Source of the DNA: Fallopia convolvulus
Taxonomy: Eukaryota > Streptophyta > Magnoliopsida > Caryophyllales > Polygonaceae
DNA: 64,000 nucleotides
Direction: 5' to 3'
Assembly (NCBI GenBank): GCA_964016875.1
Contig: OZ024720.1
Span: 17,906,242-17,970,241 of the forward strand
Shown: piece by piece, positions 11,158-23,967 of the stretch
Layout: each line of letters begins with the position of its first letter
Position numbering within the stretch: position 1 is the stretch's first letter
Notes under the pieces: model-generated
What the model was told of the DNA's origin: nothing
Seen by the model: the letters and a program-made list of their open reading frames with translations, nothing else
Databases searched by the model: none
Program-made: the position numbers and the translations under genes

Positions 11158-12550
11158 AGCTGAGTTCGATAGCAATTCTGAACCTCGATTTGAAGAATTC
11201 ATTTTTGGGGTCCATTCATTCCGGCCATGGTATGCAAATATTGTCAACTACCTCGTCTCGGGGGAGTTTCCACCTACTTTTACCAAGGCGCAGAAGGACA
11301 AAGTTCGTCTTGAATCCCGATTCTATGTCTGGGATGATCCTTATTTATGGAAGCACTGCACAGATCAGGTAATCCGACGGTGTGTTCCGGATTCTGAGGT
11401 ACAATCTATCCTTTCTTTTTGTCATACCTATGCATGTGGGGGTCATTTTGGGACTAATAAAACTACTAGGAAAATTTTAGAAGCTGGATTTTATTGGCCT
11501 CATATTTTTAGAGATGCTTATGCTTTCTGTAAATCATGTGATCGTTGTCAGAGGGTGGGTAATATTTCTAAAAGACATGAGATGCCTCAATCTCGCATGA
11601 TATTCTGTGAAGTTTTTGATGTTTGGGGCATTGATTTTATGGGACCCTTCCCCTCTTCCTATGGGAATCTGTATATTTTACTTGCGGTGGACTATGTTTC
11701 CAAGTGGGTGGAAGCAAAGGCCACCAGAACTGATGATTCAAAAGAAGTTGCAGGTTTCCTTAAGGACAACATGTTTTCCAGATTTGGGATTCCAAAAGCT
11801 CTAATAAGTGACAGGGGTACTCATTTTTGCAACAAGACTGTGAGCGCTTTATTGAAGAAGTACCATGTCACTCAGAAGATCTCTACAACCTATCATCCCC
11901 AGACCAATGGACAAGCTGAAGTGTCCAATAGGGAGATAAAATCTATTCTGGAAAAGACGGTGGCGCCTAACAGGAAAGATTGGAGTTTGAGACTCAATGA
12001 TGCTTTATGGGCCTACCGTACTGCTTACAAGACACCCATCGGGATGTCTCCCTTCAGATTAGTTTATGGCAAAGGTTGTCACTTGCCGGTTGAGCTTGAG
12101 CATAAAGCTTATTGGGCGGTCCAGAAGTGCAATTTCAACATTAAAGAGAATGGAGAGTTCAGGAAATTACAATTGCAAGAATTGGAAGAGTTGAGATTGG
12201 ATGCCTATGATAATGCTGTGAATTACAAGAACAAAACCAAAGCATGGCATGACAAAAACGTCCTAAGGAAGGAGTTCAAAGTTGGAGACAAGGTCCTCCT
12301 ATTTCAGTCCCGTCTCACACTCTTCCCAGGCAAACTCCGTTCCAGATGGGCTGGACCATTTACAATCACTCAAGTCTTTCCACATGGGGCTGTGGAATTG
12401 TTGGATGGGGACTCTCAAAATGTGTTTAAAGTTAATGGTCAAAGACTGAAGAAATATCATGAGGGAGTCAGCCAAGAAGTATTAGAAGAGTTGGATCTTT
12501 CCGATCCAAAAGAGTTGGATCTTTCCGATCCAAATTCCGGTGCTAAATAA
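11066..12550 (+). pseudogene. P integrase, unit 1
   Basis: The frame is offset by one base from RT, so a small indel near 11055-11069 separates the two. The H2C2 zinc-binding domain is complete (HTYACGGHFG ... CKSCDRCQRVG, near 11425-11560). The rve core keeps its acidic residues: D in VWGIDFMGPF, D in LISDRGTHF, E in SNREIKSILEK. A chromodomain is not seen, as expected for Athila rather than chromoviruses. The C-terminal part has the KLRSRWAGPFTI block (GPY/F). The tail holds a perfect 24-bp tandem duplication (12488-12535) repeating ELDLSDPK. The product would insert the element cDNA. There is no own start codon; it is a polyprotein segment. Confidence 0.9.
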
Positions 12551-12584
12551 AAGGGGCTAAAATGTCGGGCCAACGACATTAAAT

Positions 12585-12732
12585 AGAGGCGCTGCTCGGG
12601 AGGCAACCCGAGGTAAGTTTTCTGTTTATCATTTTATTTTATCATTTTGGATAGTTTTTTTTTTTAGGTTTTTAGTTTTAGTTTTTTATTTTATTTTATT
12701 TTTCCTTTCAATCTTGTCGGACTAACATGCAG
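12585..12732 (+). promoter_or_regulatory. Post-integrase hairpin and candidate intron, unit 1
   Basis: A hairpin ctcgggaggcaacccgag (12595-12612) follows integrase. The same hairpin occurs after the M gag-protease (minus strand, near 6540, 17957 and 29373), so it is conserved between the two elements. In P it runs directly into a strong splice donor, AG|GTAAGT with the intron starting at 12613. A T-rich tract and ctaac-atgcag|G form a good acceptor ending at 12732. The 120-bp intron would sit ahead of the second ORF, fitting expression of that ORF from a spliced RNA (inference). Confidence 0.65.
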
Positions 12733-12821
12733 GTACTAGGTTCGAAAGAACAAAAATATTTTGGGGAATTTATTCCTCGAAATACACAGAACAAAAGGCG
12801 AACAGGTACTAGAACACAGGT

Positions 12822-12855
12822 CCGCGATCGCGGGGGCCCTTCACCGCGATCGCGG
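12822..12855. other. P palindrome pair after integrase
   Basis: Two identical perfect palindromes ccgcgatcgcgg start at 12822 and 12844, separated by 10 bp. This is the cleanest pair in the element. As RNA the two copies could also pair with each other as a 12-bp stem with a 10-base loop. Confidence 0.92.
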
Positions 12856-13325
12856 TACTGTTCATCCGCAAGACAAATAAAAAAAATATAAAAAAGGACT
12901 TGAAGGAAAATACCGGTTCTACCCCTCACCTACCGGTCGGCCCTACCCTCTTCTCACCTTCTTCTTCTACCCTCATTCCCCCTCCATTATCAAGCCTCCA
13001 TTGTTACAAGCTCTCAAGCTCTCAAACCGAAATTTTCCAACTCCACCAAAAATCAAAATCAAACCCATTTCCTTAACCCTTTCGCCATTCTAAACCCAAA
13101 ACCGATTTCCAAATTTCCAAATTCCCACTCAATAATCCTCAAATCCACATCTAAAAACCAAACAAAAATTCTCCAAATCTCCCTCAAAACCTCTCCAAAT
13201 CCACTCATTCCTCTCGGAATTCCCATTAACAAGACGTTGCGAAGACGCCGCGAGCCACCGCGAGCCGCCGCGAGCCACCGCGAGCCACCACGAGCGAAAA
13301 ACCAGATCCTGCGGGGAACTGCCTT

Positions 13326-13359
13326 CCACAATCGCGGTGACCAGCTTCCGCGCCCGCGG
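13326..13359. other. P palindrome pair before the second ORF
   Basis: A decayed site ccacaatcgcgg at 13326 and an intact-arm site ccgcgcccgcgg at 13348 again lie exactly 22 bp apart. The spacing has survived although the first site has lost part of its left arm. Confidence 0.8.
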
Positions 13360-13426
13360 TCCCCGACAGAATCCACAATTTCACTTTGTGAGTTTGATTT
13401 CGCCCTTCTTCGGTTTATTTGTTTCT

Positions 13427-14653
13427 ATGGCGTATCCAGTTAGGCTGAGTAGGGATGAGAAGGCACTGTGGAATGAAATTGATAGGAAAACCATGTTGTC
13501 TACTAAATTCTTTCATGAACCGACATTGCATACGTTGGGTTTATATCAGTCGGTTTAGCAAGTATTACAGCGGGGTGGCTTAGGTGGTTTGATCCCTTTA
13601 CATGCACATACATATAAGCCTCTAGTATTGGAATTTCTGGTTACTTACAGAGAGCTTGATGATGGGAGTATTAGCTTTAGATTGCTTGAGAGGAATTACT
13701 CACTGACTAGGAATCAGTTAGGTGAGTGTTTTGGGGTGACGAGTCAGCCTACAGCTGGTTGGGCTGACATTGAGGATAACCCGGGGGCGATGCATTTCTG
13801 GACTGTAGTGACCCACACTCCGTATAGTCTTGGCCCTGGGTTACAGAATTACAGTATTGTTCATCCGGGGTTGAGGCTTTGTCATACGGTGATTTCTAAC
13901 ACCTTTTTAGGAAATGGAGAGGTTAATAAAATGGCTGCTAAGGATGTTTCTATGATGTGGTGTTTGATGGGGGATCAACCTGTGGTCCCTGATTGGGTGA
14001 CATTATTTTTACGAGCTGTGAGGAAGGCCCGGTCTCAGCCCGGGAAGATTGCTTTTGGAGGTTTGGTTACTCTGATAGCCTTGTGTTTTGTGAGCTTGGA
14101 TGTTATACGGGGCAAATATAGAGTGGTAGTAGGTGGTGGGATTCGCTTTGATCTGTCACAACTGAAGAAGGCCAAGTGTTTATCTGAGGGTGCGAATGGA
14201 GGTTGGATCTTGCATTGTGGTGGAGATCATGATGAGTATTTACGTCTGCCTAGGGAGTTTGGAGATGAGGTGACAACTGTTGATTATTATTTGGAGTCTG
14301 ATGTGATGGCAGTAGAGAATGAAGAGGAAGAGGACGAGTATGAGCAGTATGATGAGCCTCCGCAGGGACAACACGAGGCTAGTCCTTTTGGTGATGGAGA
14401 TGCTCCAGAATGGTATGAGGGGATGACTTCTGCTATTGCGCACTTGAGTATGAGGCTTGACTCTATGGCTGATTGGTAGGATTATTTTATCAGAGAGCAG
14501 GCTAGTATGAGGAGTACATTAGCAGATGTGGGGAGGAATGTCAGAGACATGTCCCTCACCATGGATCAGATGAGGGAGCGATAGGAGGCATTTTAACAGC
14601 ATTATTGGCCTCAGTACCCTCAGTATTTTCCACCGCCAGGCCCTTCACAGTGA
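13427..14653 (+). pseudogene. P second ORF (ATHILA-type), unit 1
   Basis: The frame starts at ATG 13427 (MAYPVRLSRDEKA) and ends at TGA 14651, about 408 codons. It is interrupted by TAG at 13556, 14477 and 14582 and TAA at 14594. The body resembles the M second ORF: ERNYSLTRNQLGECFGV near 13690-13740, then HFWTVVTHTPYSLGPG. The tail is acidic (ENEEEEDEYEQYDEPP) and then proline/tyrosine-rich (QYPQYFPPPGP), as in T. No membrane helix or signal peptide is evident; a short hydrophobic patch near 14060-14100 is internal. Family function is unknown. Confidence 0.8.
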
Positions 14654-15351
14654 GTCTTCTGTTTTCCTTTTTCTATATTTTTTATCTGATTTGTCTTTAT
14701 TCCATTGAGGGCAATGAAAGGTTTAAGTATGGGGGAGGGAGTACTCACTTTTGTATATATGTACAGATGCATCATTTCAGTTTGAGCATTTCAGATTAAA
14801 AAAAAAATTTAAAAAAAAGCCATAAAAATTATGAAAAAGGCATATAAAATCCTGGGATGAGTTGAAAACCCGAAAGGGTGGCTCAGGTAATAAGCAGGTA
14901 ACCTGGACCAGCATTAGGCTGGGGTAATAAGAGGTTAATGAGAGATGTGAGCAATTGTGAGCACACCTAAAAGAAAAATGAAAAGAGTGATTAGGTGAAA
15001 ACCCGAAAGGGCGCCTAAGTAGAATGAGTGGTAAAATCGGAGTGTTTAGGATAATATTCTACTTTGGGGTTTGGGGATTATATTTTAGATGTCGGGTAGA
15101 TCCTAGGTTGCTCTACATTTTTTGGAGCTTGAGTGTTATATCTTGTATCTGTGAGGTGTGTGATTTGAGCTTTCATGTTTTTGGCTTAGTATTTCTCTAC
15201 ATGGGTTCGGGTTGTGAGATTATTTTTGAGTGTTTTCTAGTTTTAGATCATCTTCTCCCATTGTTGTCTGTAGACATATGATGATTTGTCATGCTTGATT
15301 TTATTTTTTGAGCTTACTCGAGGACGAGCAAGGTCTAAGTATGGGGGAATT
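14654..15351 (+). other. P 3' noncoding region and PPT, unit 1
   Basis: No gene is seen. Two short inverted boxes with gaaaacccgaaaggg occur near 14864 and 14997 and are conserved in T (reverse orientation, near 63590). The polypurine tract aagtatgggggaatt ends at 15351, directly before LTR B. Confidence 0.75.
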
Positions 15352-16570
15352 TGATATGTTGTATTTCATATAGCATAATTAGGACTAGTTAATACATTTT
15401 ATGTATAGATTTAGGTCCATTTAGTCCTTGTAACGATATATGAGTAGAAGACCAAAGACTTGAAGAAAATTGGAAGAATAGAAGTCGGGACAAGAAGATC
15501 GAGAAGTGAAGGCCGCGGAGCTAAGCAGTCCGCGGTGGAGCAAGATTTAGTGCCGCGATCGCGGTGGCCTAAGGCCGCGGTCGCGGGTCAACGTTGACTC
15601 GGAGGAGGATTCTGTAGTCCGCGGTCGCGGAGGTTGTTCACCGCGGTCACGGAATTCCACGTCAGCAAGATCCGAGGCGGCGTTTTATCTATCTATTTAT
15701 CTTTTATTTTAGTTGCCTTTTATATTTTTATTCCGATATTTTTCGAGACTATTTAAGTTTAGTTTTCAGACTTTGTTTGGTATTCTGCTAGACCTAATTT
15801 CAGACCTTTTGTGTTTTTCTCTCTTATGGAGAACTAAACTCCTTATATTCTATTCGAGTTGAAGCTTTTCAGACTCAAGTTGTTGTGAGATTCGTCTATT
15901 CAGGTTTATTTCTACAGGTTATTTCAATTCTCTTGTGCTTAATTATTATTGATTGTGTTGATTTCTGCTTGTCTGGCCAACTTGTTGGAATTGATATTAT
16001 CTATTGCTAGATCTAGGTTTTCTCGTAGCAAAGCCTAATCTTTGTAGCAACTCAATTGATTTAGGACTCGTTGGACTAAAACAATTGAGAAGAGATTTGA
16101 ATGCATGTTGATTGTTTGACTCGTTGGAATTCAATTGCATGTATCCTGTTTATCCTTGTTCTTAATGCTAATATCCTTATTATTTATGATCGTTTCATGA
16201 ATTGTTTGGATGTTAAGTTGCATGTCTCATTGCCATGTTATAATTCTGATCAGGATAGGAATAACTGAAAGAAATAACTTGTTTGAATCTAGGATCAATA
16301 ACTTGAGGAAGAAAAGTGGATACTTGAATAGAATTGTTTTCCCTAATTGATAAAAATACAACCTTTGCTCTGTTTGTTTGTCTTGTCTACTTTAATTTTC
16401 CTAGTTTTAGATTAAAATACCAAAAATCCCCCCTTTGTTACTTCTTTGAGTTGATAATAATAAAACTTAGGATACAAGTGTCTCTTGGGTTCGACCCCGA
16501 CTTACCGACTATACTAGTTGTGTAACTAGGGATTTATTTTTGATTTGGCACGACGACTTTCAGCCAGTCA
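15352..16570 (+). repeat. P LTR B
   Basis: A 1219-bp copy identical to LTR C except for about two substitutions, and identical to the right part of LTR A. It is preceded by a PPT and followed by target-site copy ctcaa and M flank. It therefore behaves as a 3' LTR whose outer flank was duplicated along with it. Confidence 0.92.
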
Positions 16571-18228
16571 CTCAACTTGCGCATCCTCCTCCAAGTAAAC
16601 ATCATCCAACTTTGGCTCTTGTCTTGACTTCTTGGACTTCTTCTTCGGCCTTTCCGCATGAGATGATGTAGCTCTAGTCTCCATGGTACCTACACACATC
16701 CAACCAAACAAAAGGGTCCAAGATAAACACCATACAACTCAACAAAAGCACTCATCAACACACATCAACACATCAACACAAGGGAACCCCATACTTAGAC
16801 TCTAAACACACATGCATCACCATCCAACATGAATCATCATGGATATCTTCTAACAATGGCTAAGCAAATGATCATACTACATCATGATTAAGCTATAGCC
16901 AACAATGAAACACATGAATCCACATGATATCACAAGAAGAGAGCAAAAGCAACATGGATCGACTTCCAACCTATGTCGGGCCCGACACATCCTCAACCTC
17001 GGTCCGACTTGATGGACCGACTTCCACAACTCGGGCCCGACATACCTGGGCACGTCGATCTCGACCTAGTTATGCTTCGACTCTAACCTCAAATCAACCC
17101 AAATCACTCTATCATGCACTTAAATTTCAAATTCAACCATCAAACATCCCTAATCGAAGTTCTAAATGGATCCAAGCATGCATAAACAACTTTGAAGCTC
17201 AATTTCACAAATCATGCAAATCCACCATTGATGCTCAAGCTCAAACTCTCAATCAAACATGGCATTACTCAATCTATGCAATGAAAGCACAAAATCTCCA
17301 AGGAAATAGGTAGAGATCGAGTAACACATACCGAATTTGAAGAATATTGGACTTTTAAACAAACAATCTATTTAGAACTCAAACTTTCTCAACCTAGATC
17401 GAGATGGGGGATGAAGAACGAGATTGAACTCGAAATTTCTCTTTGGAATCGGGCTAGGGAGGCCTTTTTGTGATTGGATCGAGATGAAGAAAGGGAGAGA
17501 TGCGTGGATCGAGTATGGTGAGAGGGAGGCCGATTTTGAGAGTGTGAGGGAGATGGGTTGTATTTTGGGAATGGTGGTTAATATGAAGATGGTAGGTAGG
17601 TGGGGGATGGCATTTAATGGGGGAAAGGGACAAATTAGGTCAAAGGGCAAAAATGGCATTCCACTCGGTCCGATCGAGTCAGACCGACGTCATGGACCGA
17701 CGTGCCTGTGTCGGGCCCGACTTACCTGGGCTCGATGTGGGGTGTTCGGGTCACCAATTTTACTCCATCCTCTTGCAACTTCTTTCTCCATATTTCCATT
17801 TATTATTTTTTTTCACCTCAAATCCTACACAACCGTGAAGAATACACAACACCAAAAATCAACAAAACACTAGATAGAGATTGGTTAGAGAAAAGCTAGG
17901 CTAAACTAAGAAAAATCAAACTAAAATTACGAAAAGAAAGCTACTAGCTCGGGTTGCCTCCCGAGAAGCGCTCGTTTAGAGTCACTAGATTGACTTCCTA
18001 ACCTCAATCTCATGCCGGGTGAAACACGGTGAATTGCTCGGCATTGTTGTGCCCATTCCCATTGCCCTCATACCCATAAAACCACCAACGATGGTCTATA
18101 TAGGCATGGCTCTCCGATCTCGGGCCTCTCTCATCATACTCCTCCAACGAATGAGATTTCTCCTCCTTACTTGCTCCATCATGTTCCTCTTTTCCTACAC
18201 CAAAGTTATCCAAAGAATTCTAGGAAAT
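16571..18228 (-). repeat. Captured M flank, copy 2
   Basis: A 1658-bp copy of 27987-29644 joined to P gag at 18228/18229, the same breakpoint as copy 1. It shares copy 1's differences from the native M sequence and lacks one C present in the other copies near 17072. It includes the M second-ORF start (ATG at 16684, minus strand). Confidence 0.88.
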
Positions 18229-19528
18229 GCTACTAATTCTTCTATTTTGCCTCTTGATTCAGAAATCGAAAGGACTCTTTCCAGGTTGAGACGTGAAGCT
18301 CGGGAACAACTCCGTGAATTACCTTTCAACTTGGATTCTGCTGAAACTGAGACAATGGGAGATTAGACTTTGAGGCAGTTAACTGCCCCAAACTTTCAAC
18401 AACAACCCCTGGCTGTTGAGTTTCCTGCGCTGAATGACGGTGTTAAGTTTGAGTTGAAATCGGGTTTGATCCATCTTTTACCCCAATTCCATGGGCATGG
18501 TGGAGAAGATCCAAACAAGCATCTTGCTGAATTTGATCAGGTCTGCTCAAGTATGAAGCCTGCTGATGTAACTGAGGACCAGATCAAGCTGAGAGCGTTT
18601 CCTTTCTCTCTGATGGATTCAGCCAATGAGTGGCTCTACTATCTTTCTCCAGGATCAATGAACACCTGGAATAAGATGAAAGCAACGTTCTTAGAGAAAT
18701 ACTTCCCTGCCACCAAACAGAACAGCCTGAAGAAGAGCTTGAGCAACATTGAGCAACAGGCTGGGGAGAGTCTGTATGATTATCATGAGCGATTCAAGAG
18801 ACTGTGTGCCAGCTGTCCATATCATGGGTATTCTGATCAAGACCTGGTACTGTATTTCTTTGGTGTATTATTGGATGAAGAGCGTAGAATGGTGAATGCA
18901 GCTTGTGGTGGGAGCCTGATGAATAAGACACCAGCAGATGCCCTTGAGCTCTTCTCTGAACTATCTGAGAACTCAAGGCAATTCAACAAAAGAACTGGCA
19001 CTAAAGGAGTCAATGCTGTGGACTCCTCGTTTGTTATAAAAGCTGAAATGGTAGAATTGAAAGATATGATGAAGAGGTTCATGCTGTCAGGAACCCATCA
19101 ACAATTGAAGGCATGTGAAATATGTGCTGATACACTACATCCTACTAATGCCTGTCCACAACTCCAGGAACCTCATGTTGAGGTTAATGCTGTAGGAGGA
19201 TATGGACCCCCTAGACCTCATTTTGATCCATACTCTAATACATACAACCCAGGTTTGGGGGGCCCATCCAAATCTAAGGTATGGGAATCAGAATCAACCT
19301 CAATATAATCATCAACAAGGAGGAAATCAGCAACCCAGGCAACCCTATGTTCCTAGACCTCCAGTTCAAAATCAAAACAACTAATTCAATGTTGAAGATA
19401 TGTTTGCAAGGCTAGCCAACACAGTAGACCAGCTGGGATAGAACACGCAAACTAGCATCAAGAGTACTCAAGCTAGTATCAAAAATATAGAGACACAGAT
19501 CAGTCAACTGGCTACTACAGTTAGCAAA
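18229..19528 (+). pseudogene. P gag, unit 2, N-terminally truncated
   Basis: Near-identical to the unit 1 gag at an offset of 11417 bp. It has the same truncation point, the TAG at 18364, the extra T shifting frame near 19263, the TAA at 19382 and the TAG at 19439. Sharing all of these shows that the damage predates the unit duplication. Confidence 0.85.
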
Positions 19529-20590
19529 TTGGAGGCCAGAGATTCTGGTAAATTGCCATCACAGCCTATCAACCCAAGGGAGAATGTGAGTGCTATCACA
19601 TTAAGAAGTGGAAAAGAGCTAAATAGGGACGTGAAGGTGAATGACGATCCACGAGCTGACAGTACTGATTTTCTGAAGAGCGATTCCGCGCCCGCGGTGA
19701 ACGGTTTCCGCGATCGCGGAACCCCAACTGAGAGCACGGTGATTCTGGACGAAGCCTCCGCGCCCGCGGTGACCAACCTCCGCGATCGCGGAGACGGTGA
19801 AAAATCGGATTCTGAAAAACCCGAAATTCCGCGACCGCGGGACCCTCTCGACCGCGCCCACGGATCTGTAGCTGAGCCCAAAAATGCTTACGTTCGTCCA
19901 GATTTCCCTTCTATGGTTTCTCAAAAGCCACCCCCTCCTTTCCCTGAAGCACTGAAAGACACAAGGAAGCCAGATAATGACAAGGAGATCTTTGAGACGT
20001 TTTCCAAGTGTGAGGTAAATATCCCTTTGCTCAATTTAATTAAAAGTGTTCCTAGGTTTGCTAAATTTCTGAAAGAATTATGCACTATCAAAAGGAACCA
20101 AAAATTAAAAGGGAAACAGAAAGTTAAGGTCAATGAACATGTCTTTGCTGTATTTCAAAGACGCATGCCTAAAAAGTGCAGTGATCCAGGCATGTTCAGC
20201 ATTCCCTGCATAATAGGAGAAACTAAAATAGATAAAGCCATGCTTGATTTAGGAGCTTCTATTAATGTTATGCCTTACTCTGTTTACACTTCACTAGGCC
20301 TAGGACCCTTGCATGAAACTGGTGTTATTGTTCAATTAGCTGATAGATCTACAGTTTACCCGAAAGGGGTTATTGAAGATGTCCTTGTTATGGTAGATAA
20401 TCTGATTTTCCCTGCTGATTTCTATGTGCTTGATATGGATCATGATGTGCATGCTGCACCCATTCTGTTAGGACGTCCTTTCATGAAAACTGCTAGAACA
20501 AAAATTGATATGTGTAAAGGTGTCCTAACTATGGAATTTGATGGGGAGAAATTTGAATATAGTATGGATAATGCTATGAAATACCCCTAG
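19529..20590 (+). pseudogene. P gag linker and aspartic protease, unit 2
   Basis: Identical in translation to the unit 1 copy, with the DLGAS active site and LLGRPF block. It includes the palindrome pairs 19686/19708, 19758/19780 and 19829/19852. TAG at 20588 again separates it from RT. Confidence 0.85.
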
Positions 20591-22486
20591 GATGATCACT
20601 CTCTATGCTCAGTTGATGTAATTGATCAGATTGTACAAGACGTATTTGATACTACTTGTGTAGATGAGTTACAATCTGTTCTAGAGAATGACATAGATCC
20701 TGCATGCTCAGATTATGAATTACCTGAGAGATATCATGAAATTTTTGCTGATCTGAATGCATGCTATGACACTCCTGCTGATGATTTGGCCATTGGGCCC
20801 ATACCACTAACTCTCCCTAGCGAGAAATTGCATCCTTTTGTAGTACAAGCACCTGAAATTGAGCTTAAACAGCTCCCTGAGCATTTAAAATATGCTTTTC
20901 TTGGAGATGGTGACACTTTGCCTGTCATTATTTCCAACAAACTGTCCAAGGAGCAAGAAGAAAGACTGGTGCAGGTATTGAAAGAGCACAAGACAGCTCT
21001 AGGATGGACTATTGCTGACATTAAAGGGATTAGTCCTTCTACATGTATGCATAGGATCCTCCTAGACGATGGTGCCAAGCCATCCAGACAGCCGCAGAGA
21101 AGGCTCAACCCACCTATGATGGAGGTAGTAAAAAAGGAGGTACTGAAGCTCCTACAGGCAGGTATGATTTACCCCATCTCTGATAGTCAGTGGGTTAGTC
21201 CGACCCAAGTTGTGCCCAAGAAGGGCGGTATCACAGTGGTAGAAAATGTGCATGGGGAATTAGTCCCCACACGAGTTCAGACTGGTTGGAGAGTCTGCAT
21301 TGATTACCGTAAGCTGAATGCGGTTACCAGAAAAGATCACTTTCCCTTGCCATTCATTGATCAAATGCTAGAGCGACTTGCGGGTCGTTCCTATTATTGC
21401 TTTCTAGATGGCTATTCAGGGTATTTTCAGATTGCTATTGCACCGGAGGATCAGGAGAAAACGACATTTACATGTCCGTTTGGCACTTTTGCATACCGCA
21501 GAATGCCATTCGGATTGTGTAACGCACCCGGTACATTCCAACGGTGTATGGTAAGCATCTTTTCTGAGTACATTGAAAATTTTATTGAGGTTTTTATGGA
21601 TGACTTTACAGTACATGGTGATGACTTTGATGCCTGTTTAAACCATCTTTCTTTAGTCCTTCAAAGATGTGTAGAAACCAATTTGGTTCTAAACTCTGAG
21701 AAGTGTCACTTTATGGTTGAGCAAGGCATCGTTTTAGGTCATATAGTGTCATCCAGGGGTATTGAGGTCGATAAGGCAAAGATTGATATCATTCAGTCCT
21801 TGCCTTATCCTACTAATGTGCGTGAAGTGCGTTCCTTTTTAGGCCATGTAGGGTTATATCGCAGGTTTATTAAAGACTTTTCCAAGATCTTGGCCCCATT
21901 ATGTGATTTGTTGAAAAAGGAGGTGCCCTTTGAGTTCCATGAGGCATGCAAAAAGGCGTTTGATGTGCTGAAATCACGCCTAACAAGTGCACCAATAATT
22001 CAAGCCCCAAATTGGTCTCAACCTTTTGAGATCATGTGTGATGCAAGTGACTACGCTGTTGGGGCTGTTTTGGGTCAAAAAGAAGATAGAGCATCCCATG
22101 TTATACATTACGCTTCTATGACCTTAAATGATGCCCAAAGAAACTACTCCACCACTAAAAAGGAAATGCTTGTTGTGGTGTTTGCTTTGGAGAAGTTCAG
22201 ACAGTATCTTTTGGGGACAAAGGTGATAGTATATTCAGACCATGCAGCGCTTCGTTATTTAATGACGAAAAAGGAGGCTAAGCCAAGACTGATTAGATGG
22301 ATTCTCCTGCTGAGTGAGTTTGATATAGAGATCAGAGACAAAAAGGGAGCTGAGAATCTGGTGGCTGATCATCTAAGTCGGCTTGTGCACGAGGAAAATA
22401 CGCCCGGAAACCAAGATCAGATTCAAGGACGTTTTCCTGACGAAACATTGTTCGGAGTCGCAAAAGTGATTCCGCGATCGCGGTGA
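20591..22486 (+). pseudogene. P reverse transcriptase - RNase H, unit 2
   Basis: Translation is the same as unit 1: FMDD box, RNase H block, and the terminal frameshift at the palindrome near 22472-22486. One silent difference is visible (ctag for cttg near 21369). A domain this well kept in both copies suggests little time since duplication or recent homogenisation. Confidence 0.9.
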
Positions 22487-23967
22487 AGGTGTCCCGCGCC
22501 CACGGAACTGTATCTGAGAGCAGCGATTCTGCTGAGCCTTCCGCGATCGCGGAAACCAGCCTCCGCGGCCGCGGAGCTGAGTTCGATAGCAATTCTGAAC
22601 CTCGATTTGAAGAATTCATTTTTGGGGTCCATTCATTCCGGCCATGGTATGCAAATATTGTCAACTACCTCGTCTCGGGGGAGTTTCCACCTACTTTTAC
22701 CAAGGCGCAGAAGGACAAAGTTCGTCTTGAATCCCGATTCTATGTCTGGGATGATCCTTATTTATGGAAGCACTGCACAGATCAGGTAATCCGACGGTGT
22801 GTTCCGGATTCTGAGGTACAATCTATCCTTTCTTTTTGTCATACCTATGCATGTGGGGGTCATTTTGGGACTAATAAAACTACTAGGAAAATTTTAGAAG
22901 CTGGATTTTATTGGCCTCATATTTTTAGAGATGCTTATGCTTTCTGTAAATCATGTGATCGTTGTCAGAGGGTGGGTAATATTTCTAAAAGACATGAGAT
23001 GCCTCAATCTCGCATGATATTCTGTGAAGTTTTTGATGTTTGGGGCATTGATTTTATGGGACCCTTCCCCTCTTCCTATGGGAATCTGTATATTTTACTT
23101 GCGGTGGACTATGTTTCCAAGTGGGTGGAAGCAAAGGCCACCAGAACTGATGATTCAAAAGAAGTTGCAGGTTTCCTTAAGGACAACATGTTTTCCAGAT
23201 TTGGGATTCCAAAAGCTCTAATAAGTGACAGGGGTACTCATTTTTGCAACAAGACTGTGAGCGCTTTATTGAAGAAGTACCATGTCACTCAGAAGATCTC
23301 TACAACCTATCATCCCCAGACCAATGGACAAGCTGAAGTGTCCAATAGGGAGATAAAATCTATTCTGGAAAAGACGGTGGCGCCTAACAGGAAAGATTGG
23401 AGTTTGAGACTCAATGATGCTTTATGGGCCTACCGTACTGCTTACAAGACACCCATCGGGATGTCTCCCTTCAGATTAGTTTATGGCAAAGGTTGTCACT
23501 TGCCGGTTGAGCTTGAGCATAAAGCTTATTGGGCGGTCCAGAAGTGCAATTTCAACATTAAAGAGAATGGAGAGTTCAGGAAATTACAATTGCAAGAATT
23601 GGAAGAGTTGAGATTGGATGCCTATGATAATGCTGTGAATTACAAGAACAAAACCAAAGCATGGCATGACAAAAACGTCCTAAGGAAGGAGTTCAAAGTT
23701 GGAGACAAGGTCCTCCTATTTCAGTCCCGTCTCACACTCTTCCCAGGCAAACTCCGTTCCAGATGGGCTGGACCATTTACAATCACTCAAGTCTTTCCAC
23801 ATGGGGCTGTGGAATTGTTGGATGGGGACTCTCAAAATGTGTTTAAAGTTAATGGTCAAAGACTGAAGAAATATCATGAGGGAGTCAGCCAAGAAGTATT
23901 AGAAGAGTTGGATCTTTCCGATCCAAAAGAGTTGGATCTTTCCGATCCAAATTCCGGTGCTAAATAA
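22483..23967 (+). pseudogene. P integrase, unit 2
   Basis: Same as unit 1: H2C2 zinc region, D-D-E core, GPY/F-like block and the 24-bp tail duplication. The linker carries palindrome pairs 22472/22494 and 22541/22563. Confidence 0.9.

Larger units (their letters stand above)
12733..13426 (+). other. P spacer before the second ORF, unit 1
   Basis: No gene is seen. The stretch holds palindrome pairs at 12822/12844 and 13326/13348 (both exactly 22 bp apart) and a GC-rich decamer tandem repeat of cgagccaccg, about four and a half copies, at 13251-13296. The decamer overlaps the CCGCG half-site and may derive from it. Confidence 0.7.
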
